Shown: piece after piece, positions 21,001-31,841 of the stretch
Numbering within the stretch: position 1 is the stretch's first letter
Layout: the number at the start of each line of letters is the position of its first letter
Origin: Sycon ciliatum
Lineage: Eukaryota > Porifera > Calcarea > Leucosolenida > Sycettidae
DNA: 64,000 bases
Assembly: GCF_964019385.1 (NCBI RefSeq)
Contig: NC_088644.1
Location: forward strand, 43,052,873-43,116,872
Direction: 5' to 3'
Translations under genes and position numbers: made by a program
The notes under the pieces: generated by a model
What the model saw: the letters and a program-made list of their open reading frames with translations, nothing else
Told to the model about the DNA's origin: nothing
Database searches by the model: none

Positions 21001-23944
21001 ATAGGCGAGGGAACCGGATAATCGAAAACACATGCTGTATGTGTGCATGCCATATGCTGTAAATCAGTAACCAACGATTCTCTTCCGGATGGCGAGGGAT
21101 CCGGATAAAAGAGGACCGGACCGTCCGGCAAACGAGGTCTGACTGTACTACAGTACATGTATCGGCTAAACTGGGATACACAAGTGTGATTTCAATTTTG
21201 TAAGAATGAAGTGAGACATATGCATCAAGTGGGTACTAACAAAGTGCTAATCCAGCACAGTACAGTTTGGCTGTACCCACTTGACGGGTACCATAGGGTC
21301 TCGGCTTCATTGCAACCCAAGCGCTCCACAAAAACAAAAGAGTACAGAAAATACGCAGAGGGGGGGGGGGGGGGGGTAGATAACTGGGGATTACGGGGAA
21401 AAGTATGCACGATAAAAGTTATCAGAGAGTCAACGAAGTGAATGGAGGAGGGAACAAAGTTAGAGCTTTTTTCATCTTTTTTCTTTGATTCATAGCCTGT
21501 CCGTTGCCCACTCCCAGCGGGTAAGGCGCAGGTGGGCGTTGACCTTTTCTTTGAACGTCTGCAGTCCTACATGTATAACTAATTACTTATTGCTTATACA
21601 TGTATGTACCTAATATTGACTGGGTACGAGGTCAATATAGGAAATAAAAGCCGAGGTCTTTTACTCGGCTTTTATTTCCTTTACTGTACGAAGTCAATAT
21701 TCGATTTATCACGACAAACGGTCCGTATTTCAAATTCCAGAACGACAACCTCATGAATTGTTTATGATTGCACAACCGTTGCACCACCTACTCGTGCAGT
21801 GACCGTGCTGCACTAGGCACCGACGACACGTTCAACTGCACAACCCATAATTAAGCAGTCAAATAGGCAGTAGCCGCCTAAAAAGAGTGAAATTATGCAG
21901 GAATATTTTGACTGACTAAGGCCTAGCGAAAATCAATGGGAGTCAATACTAAGAGAGTGATAAAGTACATGACTGTACATGTATAACTATAAGCAACAAA
22001 CCGTTCAGGATCTAGGAAGAGACATTGCCCTTCTGCTGTGGGATCATACGCGTGTATCCGGATCCCTCGCCTTGCAGCAAGAGTACAATCATGTACATAC
22101 CTGTACATGTAACCATGATAACCCCACGTAGATACTCTTGCTTGCAGCTTGGCCTTGACGGCTTGAGGCTTGACATCTATTATGTCTACAGTAGCCTATT
22201 ATTATTTTTACTACACGACAGTTTTCGCCAGCCACTGTCACCATGGTCACTGAGCTGAGCAAGGCCATGGCGCCAGGCCAGGGCAGGGGCGTGCACGTGG
22301 TGTTGCCTACGATCATTCATGTATTGATGTTTCGAAATAACTCGATCTGTCATGATGCCTTTTGGGGTGGGTTTCGCCACAAGGCGCAACACTCAACAGA
22401 AAGAACGAAGTAGATCTACGGAGAACGACACGGTACGGTCGTACCAGGTATGATCACGCTTAGCTTTAGTTCTCCCTCTTGACTCGTCATGATCTATCAT
22501 GCAGTGAGTTGTCAGAGACATGAATGAACCGAACTCAGCCCAAACATGCACTTCGCTCTGCTGCGGAGAAAAGAGTCTGCTGTCTGGTGCAAAGCGTTGA
22601 TCTGTGCACGATTGTGTAAGTGATCATGATGACACTTTGCTAGCAGCTTGTGTCGTAAACAAGGGACGCGAACTCAGCTGTTCGTCGCAGGCATATCAGC
22701 AGATAGATCAGACCACGGGGCACGACTGAAGACAGGTCGACTGTGAGCTGTGTGTGTTCTACATCATGGTAGATCTACAAGAGTACAGCCAGGCTACAGC
22801 CTGAGGAGATGATTGATGCATGTACGCTATGACTCACTATGACTAGTATGAGTGTATGATTGTACCCTAGTATCTACAGACTCAGTGTAGATCATTATTC
22901 TACATCTTCGACGGAAAAAATCTGGATCTTCGCTGTGGAGTGAGACTGAGAGCTTGCTTTTTTCAGCCTGCTATCGTTGAAGGAAAAGAGAGAGAGAGTG
23001 CTAGCCTAGAGGTAGTGCTACAAATAATTGTAGAACGGTCACTCGCCGTTTAGTGTCAGCGCTCCCCAGCGTGGCATTGGAGTGGAGAGAGACACCCCAC
23101 GTGTCGAGGCGTGAACCCGCGTGCAAAGGACTGAGTTGAGTCTGTGCCAGCACGCGCAGAAAAAACGGGGTATTGGACACCCAACCGACCAGTGGCTCCG
23201 AAGAGGTTTTTCTGATCGGTGAGGAAGCATGTCATCTCCAAGCAATGCTGAATTGAAGGCTGGCCACCCGCCGGCAGTGAAGGCTGGCGGAATGAGAGTG
23301 GCCACAAAACGGCCTCCGCCATCAGACACTGGTGCAGCAGCTGCTGAAGCAGCGGACGATTTACCTCCAGCTGAGGAAGTTGATCCAGCTGTAGCACCCG
23401 AGGATGGAGGTAAACTCATTATCAGCGGTGTTGTTGCCAAAGGGAACAAAGATTTCCCAACCGAGGCAGTCAAGGCTTTCCACGAGAAGCCACAGCCTGC
23501 AGTTGAGAATCGGCCCCCGAATACACGTGGAGCTGCCGGAAATAGGAACATCAAACAACCAGGCAGACGAGAGTAGACTGCGCGGATAACGGAAAGTATG
23601 GAAATTCAGAAGACCCCAACAAGAAACATTTCAAAATTTGCGAATGGCAAGAAAGTCCGGGAACGGAGTGGAGCACAGTTTTGCTGCTGGTAAATTGCAG
23701 GTGATGAACTGTAATGAGGCAACAACTTGCATAGCGGAATCTTATGCATGATACTATGCTGAACGCGTCGTGTTCTATCCGTAACCAGCTGCTGTATATC
23801 TTGTCATATTTCCATTCGTCTGGTGTACGTCAACGTCAAAGTGTCCGGGTATAAGCCGTGACACACACACACACACACGTCTGTGCGTGTGTGCATGTGT
23901 GTGTGTGGTGCGCATATGTGTGCGTGTGTATGTGTGTGTGCGTG

Positions 23945-23977
<33 letters not shown>

Positions 23978-24290
23978 ATTTGTGTGTGCGTGCATGTGTG
24001 TGTGTGTGTGTGCGTGTGCGTGCAGCCCTCTAGCACTGGCTATGCTGATACAATATTGGTGTCTTTTTATGATAAGACATGTTTGCGTTGTTCCGAATGC
24101 ACTTGCCGCCCTCCAGCATCCATATTCCCTGCCAGATTCTGGCCGCTGATCCATTTGACACCTCCAAATAGTTATTCCATTAATTCAACCAATTTTTGAA
24201 TTACCAGTAAGTGTATCGTACTTGGACCTGTGTAGTTTGACGGACTGTGGAAGCTCGCAGGAAGAGGTGTGTGTGTGTGTGTGTGTTTGT

Positions 24291-24355
<65 letters not shown>

Positions 24356-27300
24356 CATCACCTGGATCGTCACAGGGCTGTGTGCTCCTCCTCTCTCTCA
24401 GCTGCCCCTCCGGGGCCCACGTAACCTTTATGGCAGTGGCTCAACAGGACAGGACAGGTGTATGAGTGTGTTTGTGTGTGTGCACTGTGGGGCATGTGGT
24501 CGGTGCTGCCGCTCTACTCGTGGCTTCCAAATCCATAGCTGCCAGAGATGGCTCTCTCTTCGTGCAAATTGAACATGGTACCTGACCTCTCGGCAGACTG
24601 CCGACTTTCTGCCGTAGCTCGTCGTTCCATGTTGTCGGCCCCGCAAGGGGACACGTGACCGTAATGGCAGTGTTAACCAGGACCAGGTGTGTGCGTGGAT
24701 GCGTGCGTGTGTGCATGTACATATGTGTGAGCATGGTGGGTGGGTGTGTGTGTGGGGGGGGGGGGGGTATGTGTGAGCATGGTGTGTGTCAACGACATGC
24801 CCATCTACTGGCGCGTAGCAGCGCTGTTGGAGGTGGTTCGGCCGGAAGGGGGTGCGGGAGATGTCCCCGTGGGAAAACAATTGAAACTAGGGTGCAAAAT
24901 CCTGCATTATGGGCACTTTTGGCATTTAATATGTTAAAAAAAATGTGGTCCGGCCGGAGCGTCTGCTACGCCCCTGATCTACAGTCCATTTCAAAACTAT
25001 AGACGCGTACCTAGGCAAAAACCGTTATGCCAGCATCTATACCACATAAAATCTGTGATCACTTTGTGCATAAATTTTTCCAAATTGGGCGTCTGTTATC
25101 CAATCCTTTAGAAACTATATGAGAGTAATTGTGGAGCGATCCTGAGCAATATTCCGAAAACTATTCTCAAAAAGTTCCAGCCAAATTTGAAATATTTCAA
25201 AAACCCTACGCGTCTATAGTTTTGAAATGCACTGTAGTCATGGTTTACCATACTGAAATATGATGTACATCTTCGACCACTCTCTACTTTTCCTAGTCTT
25301 CTTTTACAGGGTTCTAACCAGGTCACAATAGTAGGGGGCGGGCATGGGACTTGAAACAGTTACCCAGTACCCTATTTTTTCTATTTTCCAAACTTGTCCT
25401 GCCATGCAACATGGAACGTTCGGGGCGAACCACCAACTTCACCCCAGACAAGTGTGCCTTTATGAACCTTCTAGTAGTGACTGCTGACAGCATTTCATTG
25501 AATGGCATGAAAAAACACAAAAACGAAAAGAGTGACTAGTGGGGAGGGAGAGAGGCGCTCAAGTTTTTGTTTTATTTTGTTCGATAGGATGGTGCTGCCC
25601 CCCCCCCCCCCCCCCCCGCACCCTCCTTTGGCTGGAGCCCTGGTCTAGCACAGTCCTCACAAAAGGTGGCTACAGCCGATGCCAAATTCCTCTTCCCCTT
25701 GAACTAATACTTGAATCCTCAAACCTGGGCCATTCATGGCCCGGAATGTTATCACCGGCCGGGAGTCCAAGTCCGAAGAAATGCATTGACTGCTCTGGGT
25801 GATGTTGTGATACTGATGTGGTATGGGTTCAAGAGATGCTGCACCTGATCATTAGGAAGGTTTCCTCATTGGTGTGGCCATTGTGATTTCTTGTTCAGCC
25901 ATGTTGGTTGAAATGAACATTTTCTTTGTAATACGGGGAAGGAAGCAATGTTTACTATTCCTTTTTTTCTAAAGTGTAATACTGGCAGGCTCACCTCAAT
26001 AGAATTCTAATGATGTCGTCATTCGTCAGTGATTTAATCACTGATGACATCATTAGAAGCTGAAAGATTAGAATCCTACATAGCAAGACTTTTCTTCAAA
26101 ATCGTACTTCAAAGTATTTGCGTAATGAACCATCAGTACATAGTGTATGATTATGTTACTAACTCACTGCTCTAATTCTCTTTTCTCGTGCAGACATCGC
26201 ACTACTTCCAGTCGACGTATGACAAGTCCTTCGGCAAACGTGATCAGCCAGCACCGGATTGTCTGAAGGCGGAACCAGCAAGTAAGTAGACTCGACATTC
26301 TCCAGGACCGCCGGAAGCGGTTTTTGATTGGTCTGGTAATATAGTGGCCTTTCATACTGTCACTTTGTGTATTGATACACATGACAGGCTCTCCAGTACT
26401 CAGCACGTGTTGATGGCTCAACAAATTGGTCCGGAGTTAACCTGACCGACCGGACCAGGTCCCGCGGGCCTGTTCTCTCAACCGTGCATATTAGGCGGCA
26501 AAGTTGTTGTTGTTGTTGTTGCTGCTGCTACTGGGAATGAATGCACACGGCAACATTTGAATTCGAAGCTTTTATATGCTCTTTTTCATTCCAAAAATCT
26601 CGAAACGTAGCAGGAAAAATGACGCAAAGCACAATTGATGATTTTTGATAATGATGGATGGCCTATCACTTAGTACTGTCTTGTCTGGAACACAAGCAAT
26701 GGCTTGGGAGAACAACCTACGGTAAAACTCCCCTACTTTGAACCCGGGCAAGTTCAGGGGAATGAGCACTGCCCGTAACTAGGAATTGCCCGTAACTCAG
26801 GCCATACACCCTTAGTGAACGAAGATGTTGCGACTTCGGCGGTAATTGGTGAGGAAAGTGTCATCTCCGAACTTCGGAGCTCGCGTTTCCTGCCGACTGA
26901 CTTGACACTTGACTCCAGACGCAGTTGTGAATCAATCAAGTGTCAAGTCAGTTGGCAGGAAGCGCGAGCTCTGACTTTCGATGCAGACACTTTCTTTATA
27001 CACACTTTTAAAACTTATGCATGCAAGTAAATGTAGAAAGGAAAAGGACATATGGATAGGAGTTAAGAGTAACTCTCCATCACTGTAACTGGATACTATA
27101 TACAGTCAGAAAGTGCAATAACTAGGCACAAAACTGACAAGAGTACTGAGACATTCGACGTCCTGACACCTAGCTTCAACACATCTCCGTAGCGCTAACC
27201 GACAGCCTTCCAACTTGGAAGGTTCAAGGTTATGAAAAGACCAAAGAGGGGAAGGCAAGCGCAACGAAAACGAGCAAAAGCTACAGTTACAGTGATGGAG

Positions 27301-28643
27301 AGTTACTCTTAACTCGTATCCATAATTATGTCCTTTTCCTTTCTACATTTATTTATGGCTCAACATCCGAGTTTCAAACATGCAAGTAAACATTAATTTT
27401 TTTTATCACATGTAACGTGAGTGTTTCCTAGGATTGGGCCAATCACTGACTGATCTGTATGAGCGGGCAATAAATCAGTCCAACGCCCGCGTCTAAAGCC
27501 CGTCCTTTGTAAATCCATTATTGCCCTCCCAACCATGCCATACTATAAACGGCCGTTTTGGGGCCGTTGAAAAGCCATTTTTGTGAGGCTAGAGGGGTCA
27601 GAAAGGTGCCCGGTAGGCAGACGTGCCCGGATTAGGGCGACCGTCTTACGGAATTTTTTACTGTACTTCCAAGTAGGATGTTGAGACTTCGGCGGTTATA
27701 TTTATATTTAAAGATGGTGGCAGCTTGAGCTTCCTGGCAACTGATTGACATTTGACTCACTCGCGATTGTGTTGTCAAAAAAGTTTAACGTATTACACAT
27801 GAGTCCTGCATTTCCATGCTTAATGATTCACTTGCAAAGCACGCAGGGTTGCGTTGCTTAAAATTGCAACCCGTTGCCCAACAAAGCCTTGAAAGGCCCT
27901 GACTACAATGTACACTGATTTTAGGAGGGGGCTGCATGAGCACTAAGGTTATTAGCAAGAGTCCATAAACAAGAGTATGCAACGGATCTCTTTTCTATGG
28001 GCCAGATGCGCGGAGCGCTGCCTTCATTACATCATTCAGCTGCAGTCCGCGCACTGCGGAAAATCAAACACCGCACTTTCCCTCTGGTTTGAAATGAACT
28101 TTCGTACGGAACTGGAGTTCACGCGCCAGAATTCAGAGATCGCGTAGGTACTGGAACGAATCGAGCAAAAACGGATGGGTTCGTAGGAGAAATTGTGAGT
28201 TTGAATGCATGCTTTCAGAGCGTGATGAAAGCAAGTTACGTAATGAAGGCAGCGCGCCGCGCACTGGGCCATAACCACAGTTGCATACTCTTGTTTATGC
28301 ACTCTTGTTATTAGCTATGTCATGGCTACGCATGTATGACATCATGACTACACATGTATGACATCATGACTGCACATGGATGATGTCATGACTACACATG
28401 GATGGCATCATGACTACACATACATGATGTGATGACTACACTTGCAAGATATGCTCATGTCTCCTGGACTAGTGATGGGGTTAACAAGTAACAACATTGT
28501 TCTCCATCTGCTTATCGTGTTTGACAGAACGCGAAGTCCGTGCATTTCCCTGCCATCAGCCGGAGCTTGATCCGCCGTTCGTCCAGGCCAATAACAACTC
28601 CTACAAGACGTCCAATCAAGCGTACGGTTCTCACAAGGCGTAA
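18065..28643 (+). CDS. CFAP68: CFAP68 (C11orf1), axonemal microtubule inner protein
   Basis: Three exons, 18065-18283, 26194-26281 and 28528-28643 (TAA), give 140 residues; human CFAP68 is about 150. Phases (0, then 1) agree and donors are gtgagt and gtaagt. Family signatures are in order: GEIWDH, FGWRTT, LMGNW-EDR-D, HYF-STYDKS-, and the near-invariant FPCHQPELDPPF; the C-terminus has YKTSNQAYGS, a motif shared with other ciliary inner-junction proteins such as PIERCE1. The second splice falls within the Lys of KRE, matching the human protein. The protein lies inside doublet microtubules of motile cilia. The start chosen is the first ATG; the frame upstream has none. Intron 1 (7.9 kb) contains a DAP1-like gene and several DNA elements; intron 2 (2.2 kb) holds others. 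Confidence 0.92.
18284..19725. other. CFAP68 intron 1, first part
   Basis: Contains (CA)n at 18479-18503, a 50-bp block at 18400-18450 that recurs inverted at about 32503-32553 (GTGCGTGCTTCTCTTGCGAC core), and a GC-rich patch with repeated ACCCGG/CCGGGT around 19112-19300. No exon seen. Confidence 0.5.
19726..19947. repeat. MITE-like palindromic element
   Basis: 222 bp with ends TACTGTAAATATACAAAATT..GGC and the inverted partner ..TGTATATTTACAGTA. The interior repeats TTTCGGCG/CGCCGAAA. No coding capacity. Confidence 0.8.
20311..20513. repeat. MITE-like element with internal CA-rich repeats
   Basis: The left end GTACAGTACTGGTCAAAGAA and CCTCATGAATATAA are mirrored at the right end (reverse complement GTACAGTTCTGGCGAGAGGA, CCTCATGAATATAA). 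The TA at each end suggests a TA target. Inside are two copies of a GCAGC(C/T)CTAGCACTACACACA phrase. Confidence 0.7.
20949..21145. repeat. pogo/Tigger-like non-autonomous element
   Basis: The ends CATTCAGGCCTCG and CGAGGTCTGACTG are inverted partners resembling the CAG(T)CAGACCTCG termini of pogo/Tigger elements, flanked by TA on both sides. 197 bp with no transposase. Confidence 0.6.
21624..21700. repeat. hairpin flanked by direct repeats
   Basis: A perfect 17-bp stem (arms 21639-21655 and 21664-21680, 8-nt loop) is bracketed by a 15-bp direct repeat GTACGA(G/A)GTCAATAT. The 12-mer CGAGGTCAATAT recurs in inverted form near 61393. Confidence 0.85.
21701..23228. other. CFAP68 intron 1, upstream of the DAP1-like gene
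   Basis: No exon or strong repeat seen; several TACATGTA palindromes occur near 21970-22110. The last about 300 bp, including a GAGAGA patch near 22988, may hold the promoter and 5' UTR of the DAP1-like gene; no TATA box is evident. Confidence 0.35.
23229..23576 (+). CDS. DAP1: DAP1-like protein, copy 1 (intronless)
   Basis: 115 residues, ATG 23229 to TAG 23574-23576. The N-terminus MSSPSNAELKAGHPPAVKAG and the following GMR, the central ISGVVAKGNKDFP and the C-terminal FHEKP, IKQPGRRE line up in order with death-associated protein 1 (human about 102 residues, intrinsically disordered, a negative regulator of autophagy phosphorylated by mTOR). The insert between the N-terminal and central blocks is Ala/Pro/Glu-rich. 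No intron interrupts the frame, unlike vertebrate DAP. It lies in CFAP68 intron 1 on the same strand. A second copy is at 31491-31841. The same 5' flank (CCAGTGGCTCCGAAGAGG) precedes both. Confidence 0.88.
   Translation: MSSPSNAELKAGHPPAVKAGGMRVATKRPPPSDTGAAAAEAADDLPPAEEVDPAVAPEDGGKLIISGVVAKGNKDFPTEAVKAFHEKPQPAVENRPPNTRGAAGNRNIKQPGRRE
23577..24978. other. DAP1-like 3' flank with (GT)n tracts
   Basis: Imperfect (GT)n at 23863-24025 and (GT)~40 at 24268-24353 flank sequence that resembles the 3' flank of the second DAP1-like copy at 32110-32330 (phrases CTGCC/CTTGCCATATTCTGG and GGCTGTGGAA/GACTGTGGAAG). 24755-24767 is a G tract. The right end of a CAGGGGCGTAGCAG-type element lies at about 24940-24976. 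Confidence 0.55.
24979..25237. repeat. MITE-like element, 32-bp terminal inverted repeats
   Basis: The left end CTACAGTCCATTTCAAAACT continues to ATAGACGCGTA and is matched by the inverted right end with one mismatch in the first 31 bases. 259 bp, non-coding. Confidence 0.85.
25238..26193. other. CFAP68 intron 1, last part
   Basis: Holds a C-run at about 25598-25618 and an imperfect hairpin at 26007-26057 (TAATGATGTC..GACATCATTA). No exon recognised before the acceptor at 26193. Confidence 0.45.
26303..26472. repeat. small inverted-repeat element, CAGGACCGCCGGA family
   Basis: Starts CAGGACCGCCGGAAG and ends CCCGCGGGCCTG, with the internal phrase AATTGGTCCGG, like 265-421. It begins 22 bp after the exon 2 donor of CFAP68. 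Confidence 0.55.
26820..27760. repeat. repeated GACTTCGGCGGT block pair with a MITE between
   Basis: A block starting GATGTTGCGACTTCGGCGGT (about 26822) recurs diverged at about 27668 (GATGTTGAGACTTCGGCGGT), including the following CTTCCTG-C--CTGA-TGACA phrase. Between them 27029-27350 is an inverted-repeat element: AAATGTAGAAAGGAAAAGGA and about 40 further bases are mirrored at its right end. Confidence 0.65.
27948..28315. repeat. inverted-repeat element related to 3325-3594
   Basis: The ends (CAAGAGTCCATAAACAAGAG on the left; GCATACTCTTGTTTATGCAC on the right) are inverted partners over about 50 bp and share the CAAGAGT-CATAA and TGCAACTG phrases with the 3325-3594 element. 368 bp, non-coding, in CFAP68 intron 2. 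Confidence 0.75.
28320..28447. repeat. tandem repeat, about 24-bp unit
   Basis: About five diverged copies of GACTACACATGTATGACATC-AT, lying just upstream of CFAP68 exon 3. Confidence 0.75.
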
Positions 28644-29043
28644 TTGACCACACTGCCGACTCTGACTGTACATGCAGTGTAGTGCCCGGCTGGCTGGGCT
28701 TCGTCATGACAACACATCGGACAAGGCAAGCTACAACATGTAGGGGCTGGAAACCGGGGTGCCAACACCATGTGGGCCACTGCACACACCTGATTACCAT
28801 AGGCCCAGTGAACTCCAATATCAGCTTTTACCAGTATGTTCTGAGCGAAACTCTTGATATGATTGGTTGCATGATGTTGCCATGGTTTCAACTTTCAAAC
28901 AATGTTTGGTCACCTTATTTTCTCACTGTATACCGGTACTTGCAAGTACTTTCTACTTTTGGTGCAGCTGCCGAACACTGATCAGGGTATAAATGTTTTT
29001 AGTTTCGGTGGGAATGCAACTTTTCTTTCACTCTAAATCCTAT

Positions 29044-29929
29044 ATACCGTATTTCCGCAAATAAAAGGCCGTCCTCGTATACAAGGCCGGGGCAGGGGGC
29101 GATTGAAAAAATAAAAGACCGTCTCCGATGAGAAGACCGGGCCTACTAAATGAGTCTTTGTTCTTGTGTTAAAAATAGAAGACCGTGCTCAAACTGTGGG
29201 AAACAATTAGTGGTGAAACGAATATATCGAATGTTCGAATATTCGTTCGGTTTGACACATTCGAACGAATATTTCTCATAGCGAATATTCGTTAACCCGG
29301 TATGCAGAATCAACCGGGCGACTTCAAACTTTCGTAACTTCGTGAATACTTGACCGAATCGCTTCATTGAAAGACTATCGGCATTAGCAAACTCTCAGCT
29401 GTTATTTAGAAGCCACCCGAACGCAATCCAAGGTCCTGGAGGGGAGGTATGGCGCTCAAACGAAAATCACGTCTCAAGCTCAAGCTGTTTTTTGAGCCTG
29501 TGAAAGGCACTTCAGCTGTGGATTTTTGTGAAAAATGACCTAGAAATGATGGAGAAATATATGCCTTCGTTCGTCATGCCTAATAATAGTGACAATATCC
29601 AATAAAATGACTGAGAGGAAGGCATGTGATGTCATCCGTGTTAACGAAAGAATATTCGTTTGTCCGTTCGTTAAGCCGAAGAATATTCGGCTACTGGGTT
29701 ATGATATTCGTTTCACCACTAGAAAAAATAGAAGACCGTGCTCAAACTGTGTAGAAGAAAATGGAAGAACGGGGGTAAAACTGTGTGGCGAGAAATAGAA
29801 GACCGGGCCAACTGGGTTGAAAGAATAAAAGACCGTCCTCGAATACAAGACCGTCCTCGATTATAAGGCCGGGTTAGGACGAGGTTGAAAAAATAGTAGA
29901 CCGGCCTACTATTTGTGGAAATACGGTAT
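29044..29929. repeat. inverted-repeat element with a nested insertion
   Basis: The ends ATACCGTATTTCCGCAAATA and the inverted ..TATTTGTGGAAATACGGTAT form about 28-bp terminal repeats with three differences. The interior is made of repeats of AATAAAAGACCG/AATAGAAGACCG. The element at 29208-29721 is inserted inside it. Confidence 0.85.
29208..29721. repeat. hAT-like non-autonomous element nested in 29044-29929
   Basis: Ends TAGTGGTGAAACGAATAT and its inverse ATATTCGTTTCACCACTA. The flanking 8-mers GAAACAAT (29200-29207) and GAAAAAAT (29722-29729) match at seven of eight positions, as expected for a hAT 8-bp target duplication. 514 bp, rich in ATTCG repeats, no transposase. Confidence 0.8.
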
Positions 29930-30165
29930 GAGCTTTGGATGTTTGCACTTGAAACATAGTATTCCTGGATTTGCTGCAGCCATTTTAAAACAGTTTCGAG
30001 TGCAAGTCGATGTGCAACTGATGATGTACATCGCAGTATGCGTAATTTGCATATTAGCAGATTGCACCGGTGGCTCAAACTCCGAAGTGCAAACTTTGCC
30101 AGAGTGATTGTGTGTGTGTGGGGGGGGGGGGGGGGGAGGTGGTGGTTGTGTGTGTGTGTGTGTGT

Positions 30166-30293
30166 CTGAATAGTGGTGGTCAATTCTTCAGCCTTGCAAG
30201 CTGTTGAATGGTGCAATCCCAGCACAAGCTGCTATGGCTTCTGCCGTAGCATCGCTATCATCGCCTCCGGCGATGGGCGTCCAATGGTCCAAT

Positions 30294-30296
<3 letters not shown>
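30166..30296. repeat. interspersed repeat, copy 2 of 2
   Basis: Direct, near-identical copy of 3039-3169, sandwiched between a GT/G tract and (GT)14. Confidence 0.8.
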
Positions 30297-30325
<29 letters not shown>

Positions 30326-30660
30326 GGGTACACATGACCTGTGCAGTGGGTGCATGCCTATGTTTTGTTCGATTGGAAGCCCAGGATGGAGTAAATTGAC
30401 TGCACTGTAGGCTGCCGATCAAGTCCAAAGTCGGTCCGATGTCAAAATAGATATTGGAGTTACGGCACTGGCAAGTTGATTTACGTCTAGAAAGCACTGC
30501 TGCTCCTGCAACAAAGTTTCACTCCCGCGTGTATGCGTAGTGTCATTCAAGATATTTCCGCTTCTCATGTCAGTGCATTGCAATCCAGGCTGGCATCATC
30601 GGTACAGCCATTTCATTTTGGCCGGAAATACCTCACGTTCAGAATCAAATTGACATGACC

Positions 30661-30722
30661 GTGCCAGGACCCCCCCCCCCCTGCCAGGACCCCCCCCCCC
30701 CTGCCAGGACCCCCCCCCCCCC
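30661..30722. repeat. 20-bp unit with C12 tract, three copies
   Basis: Three consecutive units of TGCCAGGA followed by a run of C. Confidence 0.9.
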
Positions 30723-30807
30723 TCCGACGGTCCACTTTTAAAAATACCATGGCCATGGTCACCATCTTTCAATGCTATAATCTATACATCAGTCTACACT
30801 CTACAGT

Positions 30808-30872
30808 AACCGATATCGAAAAGAGTCTTCGAACTTTGCCGCGGTGTAAGGCTCCTGGGCCGGACGGACCAC
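30808..30872 (+). mobile_element. LINE reverse transcriptase fragment
   Basis: A short open stretch reads EKSLRTLPRCKAPGPDG, the characteristic KAPGPDG entry motif of non-LTR reverse transcriptases (compare NKAPGPDG in the LINE at 54-58 kb). Nothing recognisable continues on either side, so it is a truncated relic. Confidence 0.65.
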
Positions 30873-31490
30873 CTCCGATCGATCCTGTTTTTAAAACTAG
30901 CTACTTGGAACTGTCATGAAGTTCTAGCAGGCTCACTGTGCACATGCGCTCTATAGTTCTATTCAAAGCATCCTTATAGGAAAGCAAGTAATTAGTTCTT
31001 CAAGGGGACTACCTGGTAACAGAGATCACGTTTTGAAGGTCCCCTTTCGGAGCGGTCGTCTTAGACAGGTTTCTGTAGTGTACGCAGCCGGTGACTCTGC
31101 TTGCAGGAAGTCATGGAACGCACGCACTGCGACGCAGTCTGCTCGCTCTCTGCATCTGGGTTCTTGACGAGCTTTGTTGTCTCAAGTACATAATTATAAT
31201 ATAATAATTGTAGCTCGGAGCGCTGCAAAATTGAACAGCCGCAAAATATCCGCAATCGCTAAATTTGCTAAACTTGGCTTGAGTTCAAAGTTCACTAAAT
31301 CTGGCTTGGGTTCAAAGTTCAGAAAGCGGTTTTTGATTCTCAACGCCACTTCAACTGAGAACGCGAATCTACATTTTGTAGTAGAACTAGAAGCCCAATG
31401 ATTTTGCAATGCATTGTAGCCGGATGCTGAACACCCAACCAGCCAGTGGCTCCGAAGAGGCTTCTTCTGGCCAGTGAGGTCTCAGGAAGC

Positions 31491-31841
31491 ATGTCATCTC
31501 CAAGTAATGTTGAATTGAAGGCTGGCCATCCGCCGGCAGTGAAGGCTGGTGGGATGAGAGTGGCCACAAAACGGCCTCCGCCAGCGGACTCTGCAGCAGC
31601 TGCTGAAACAGTGGCCGATTTACCTCCAGCTGAGGAAGTCGATCCAGCCGTGGCACCCGAGGATGGAGCCGGTAAACTCATTACCAATGACGTTGTTTCC
31701 AAAGGGAGCAAGGATTTCTCGCCAACGGAGGCAGTCAAGGTTTTCCACGAGAAGCCACAGCCTGCAGTTGAGAATCGGCCCCCAAACACACGTGGAGCTG
31801 CCGGAAATAGGAACATCCAACAACCAGGCAGACGAGAGTAG
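31491..31841 (+). CDS. DAP1: DAP1-like protein, copy 2 (intronless)
   Basis: 116 residues, ATG 31491 to TAG. It aligns with copy 1 over the whole length with one extra residue in two places and one fewer elsewhere; blocks KAGHPPAVKAGGMR, LPPAEEVDPAVAPEDG and FHEKPQPAVENRPPNTRG are shared. The central box, ISGVVAKGNKDFP in copy 1, is changed to ITNDVVSKGSKDF here, which departs from the family consensus. An in-frame ATG 45 bp upstream exists, but the family N-terminus MSSP favours 31491. Both reading frames are intact, so either could be functional. It lies 2.8 kb downstream of CFAP68. Confidence 0.85.
   Translation: MSSPSNVELKAGHPPAVKAGGMRVATKRPPPADSAAAAETVADLPPAEEVDPAVAPEDGAGKLITNDVVSKGSKDFSPTEAVKVFHEKPQPAVENRPPNTRGAAGNRNIQQPGRRE

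Noticed and set aside
23836-24373. Long His/Thr or Cys/Val open frames
   Set aside because: They are translations of (GT)n/(CA)n tracts; the same applies near 31850-32630, 39240, 46900-47160 and 49690-49890.
29719-30225. 168-codon - strand frame
   Set aside because: Runs through a palindromic element and a GT/G tract; no protein-like pattern.
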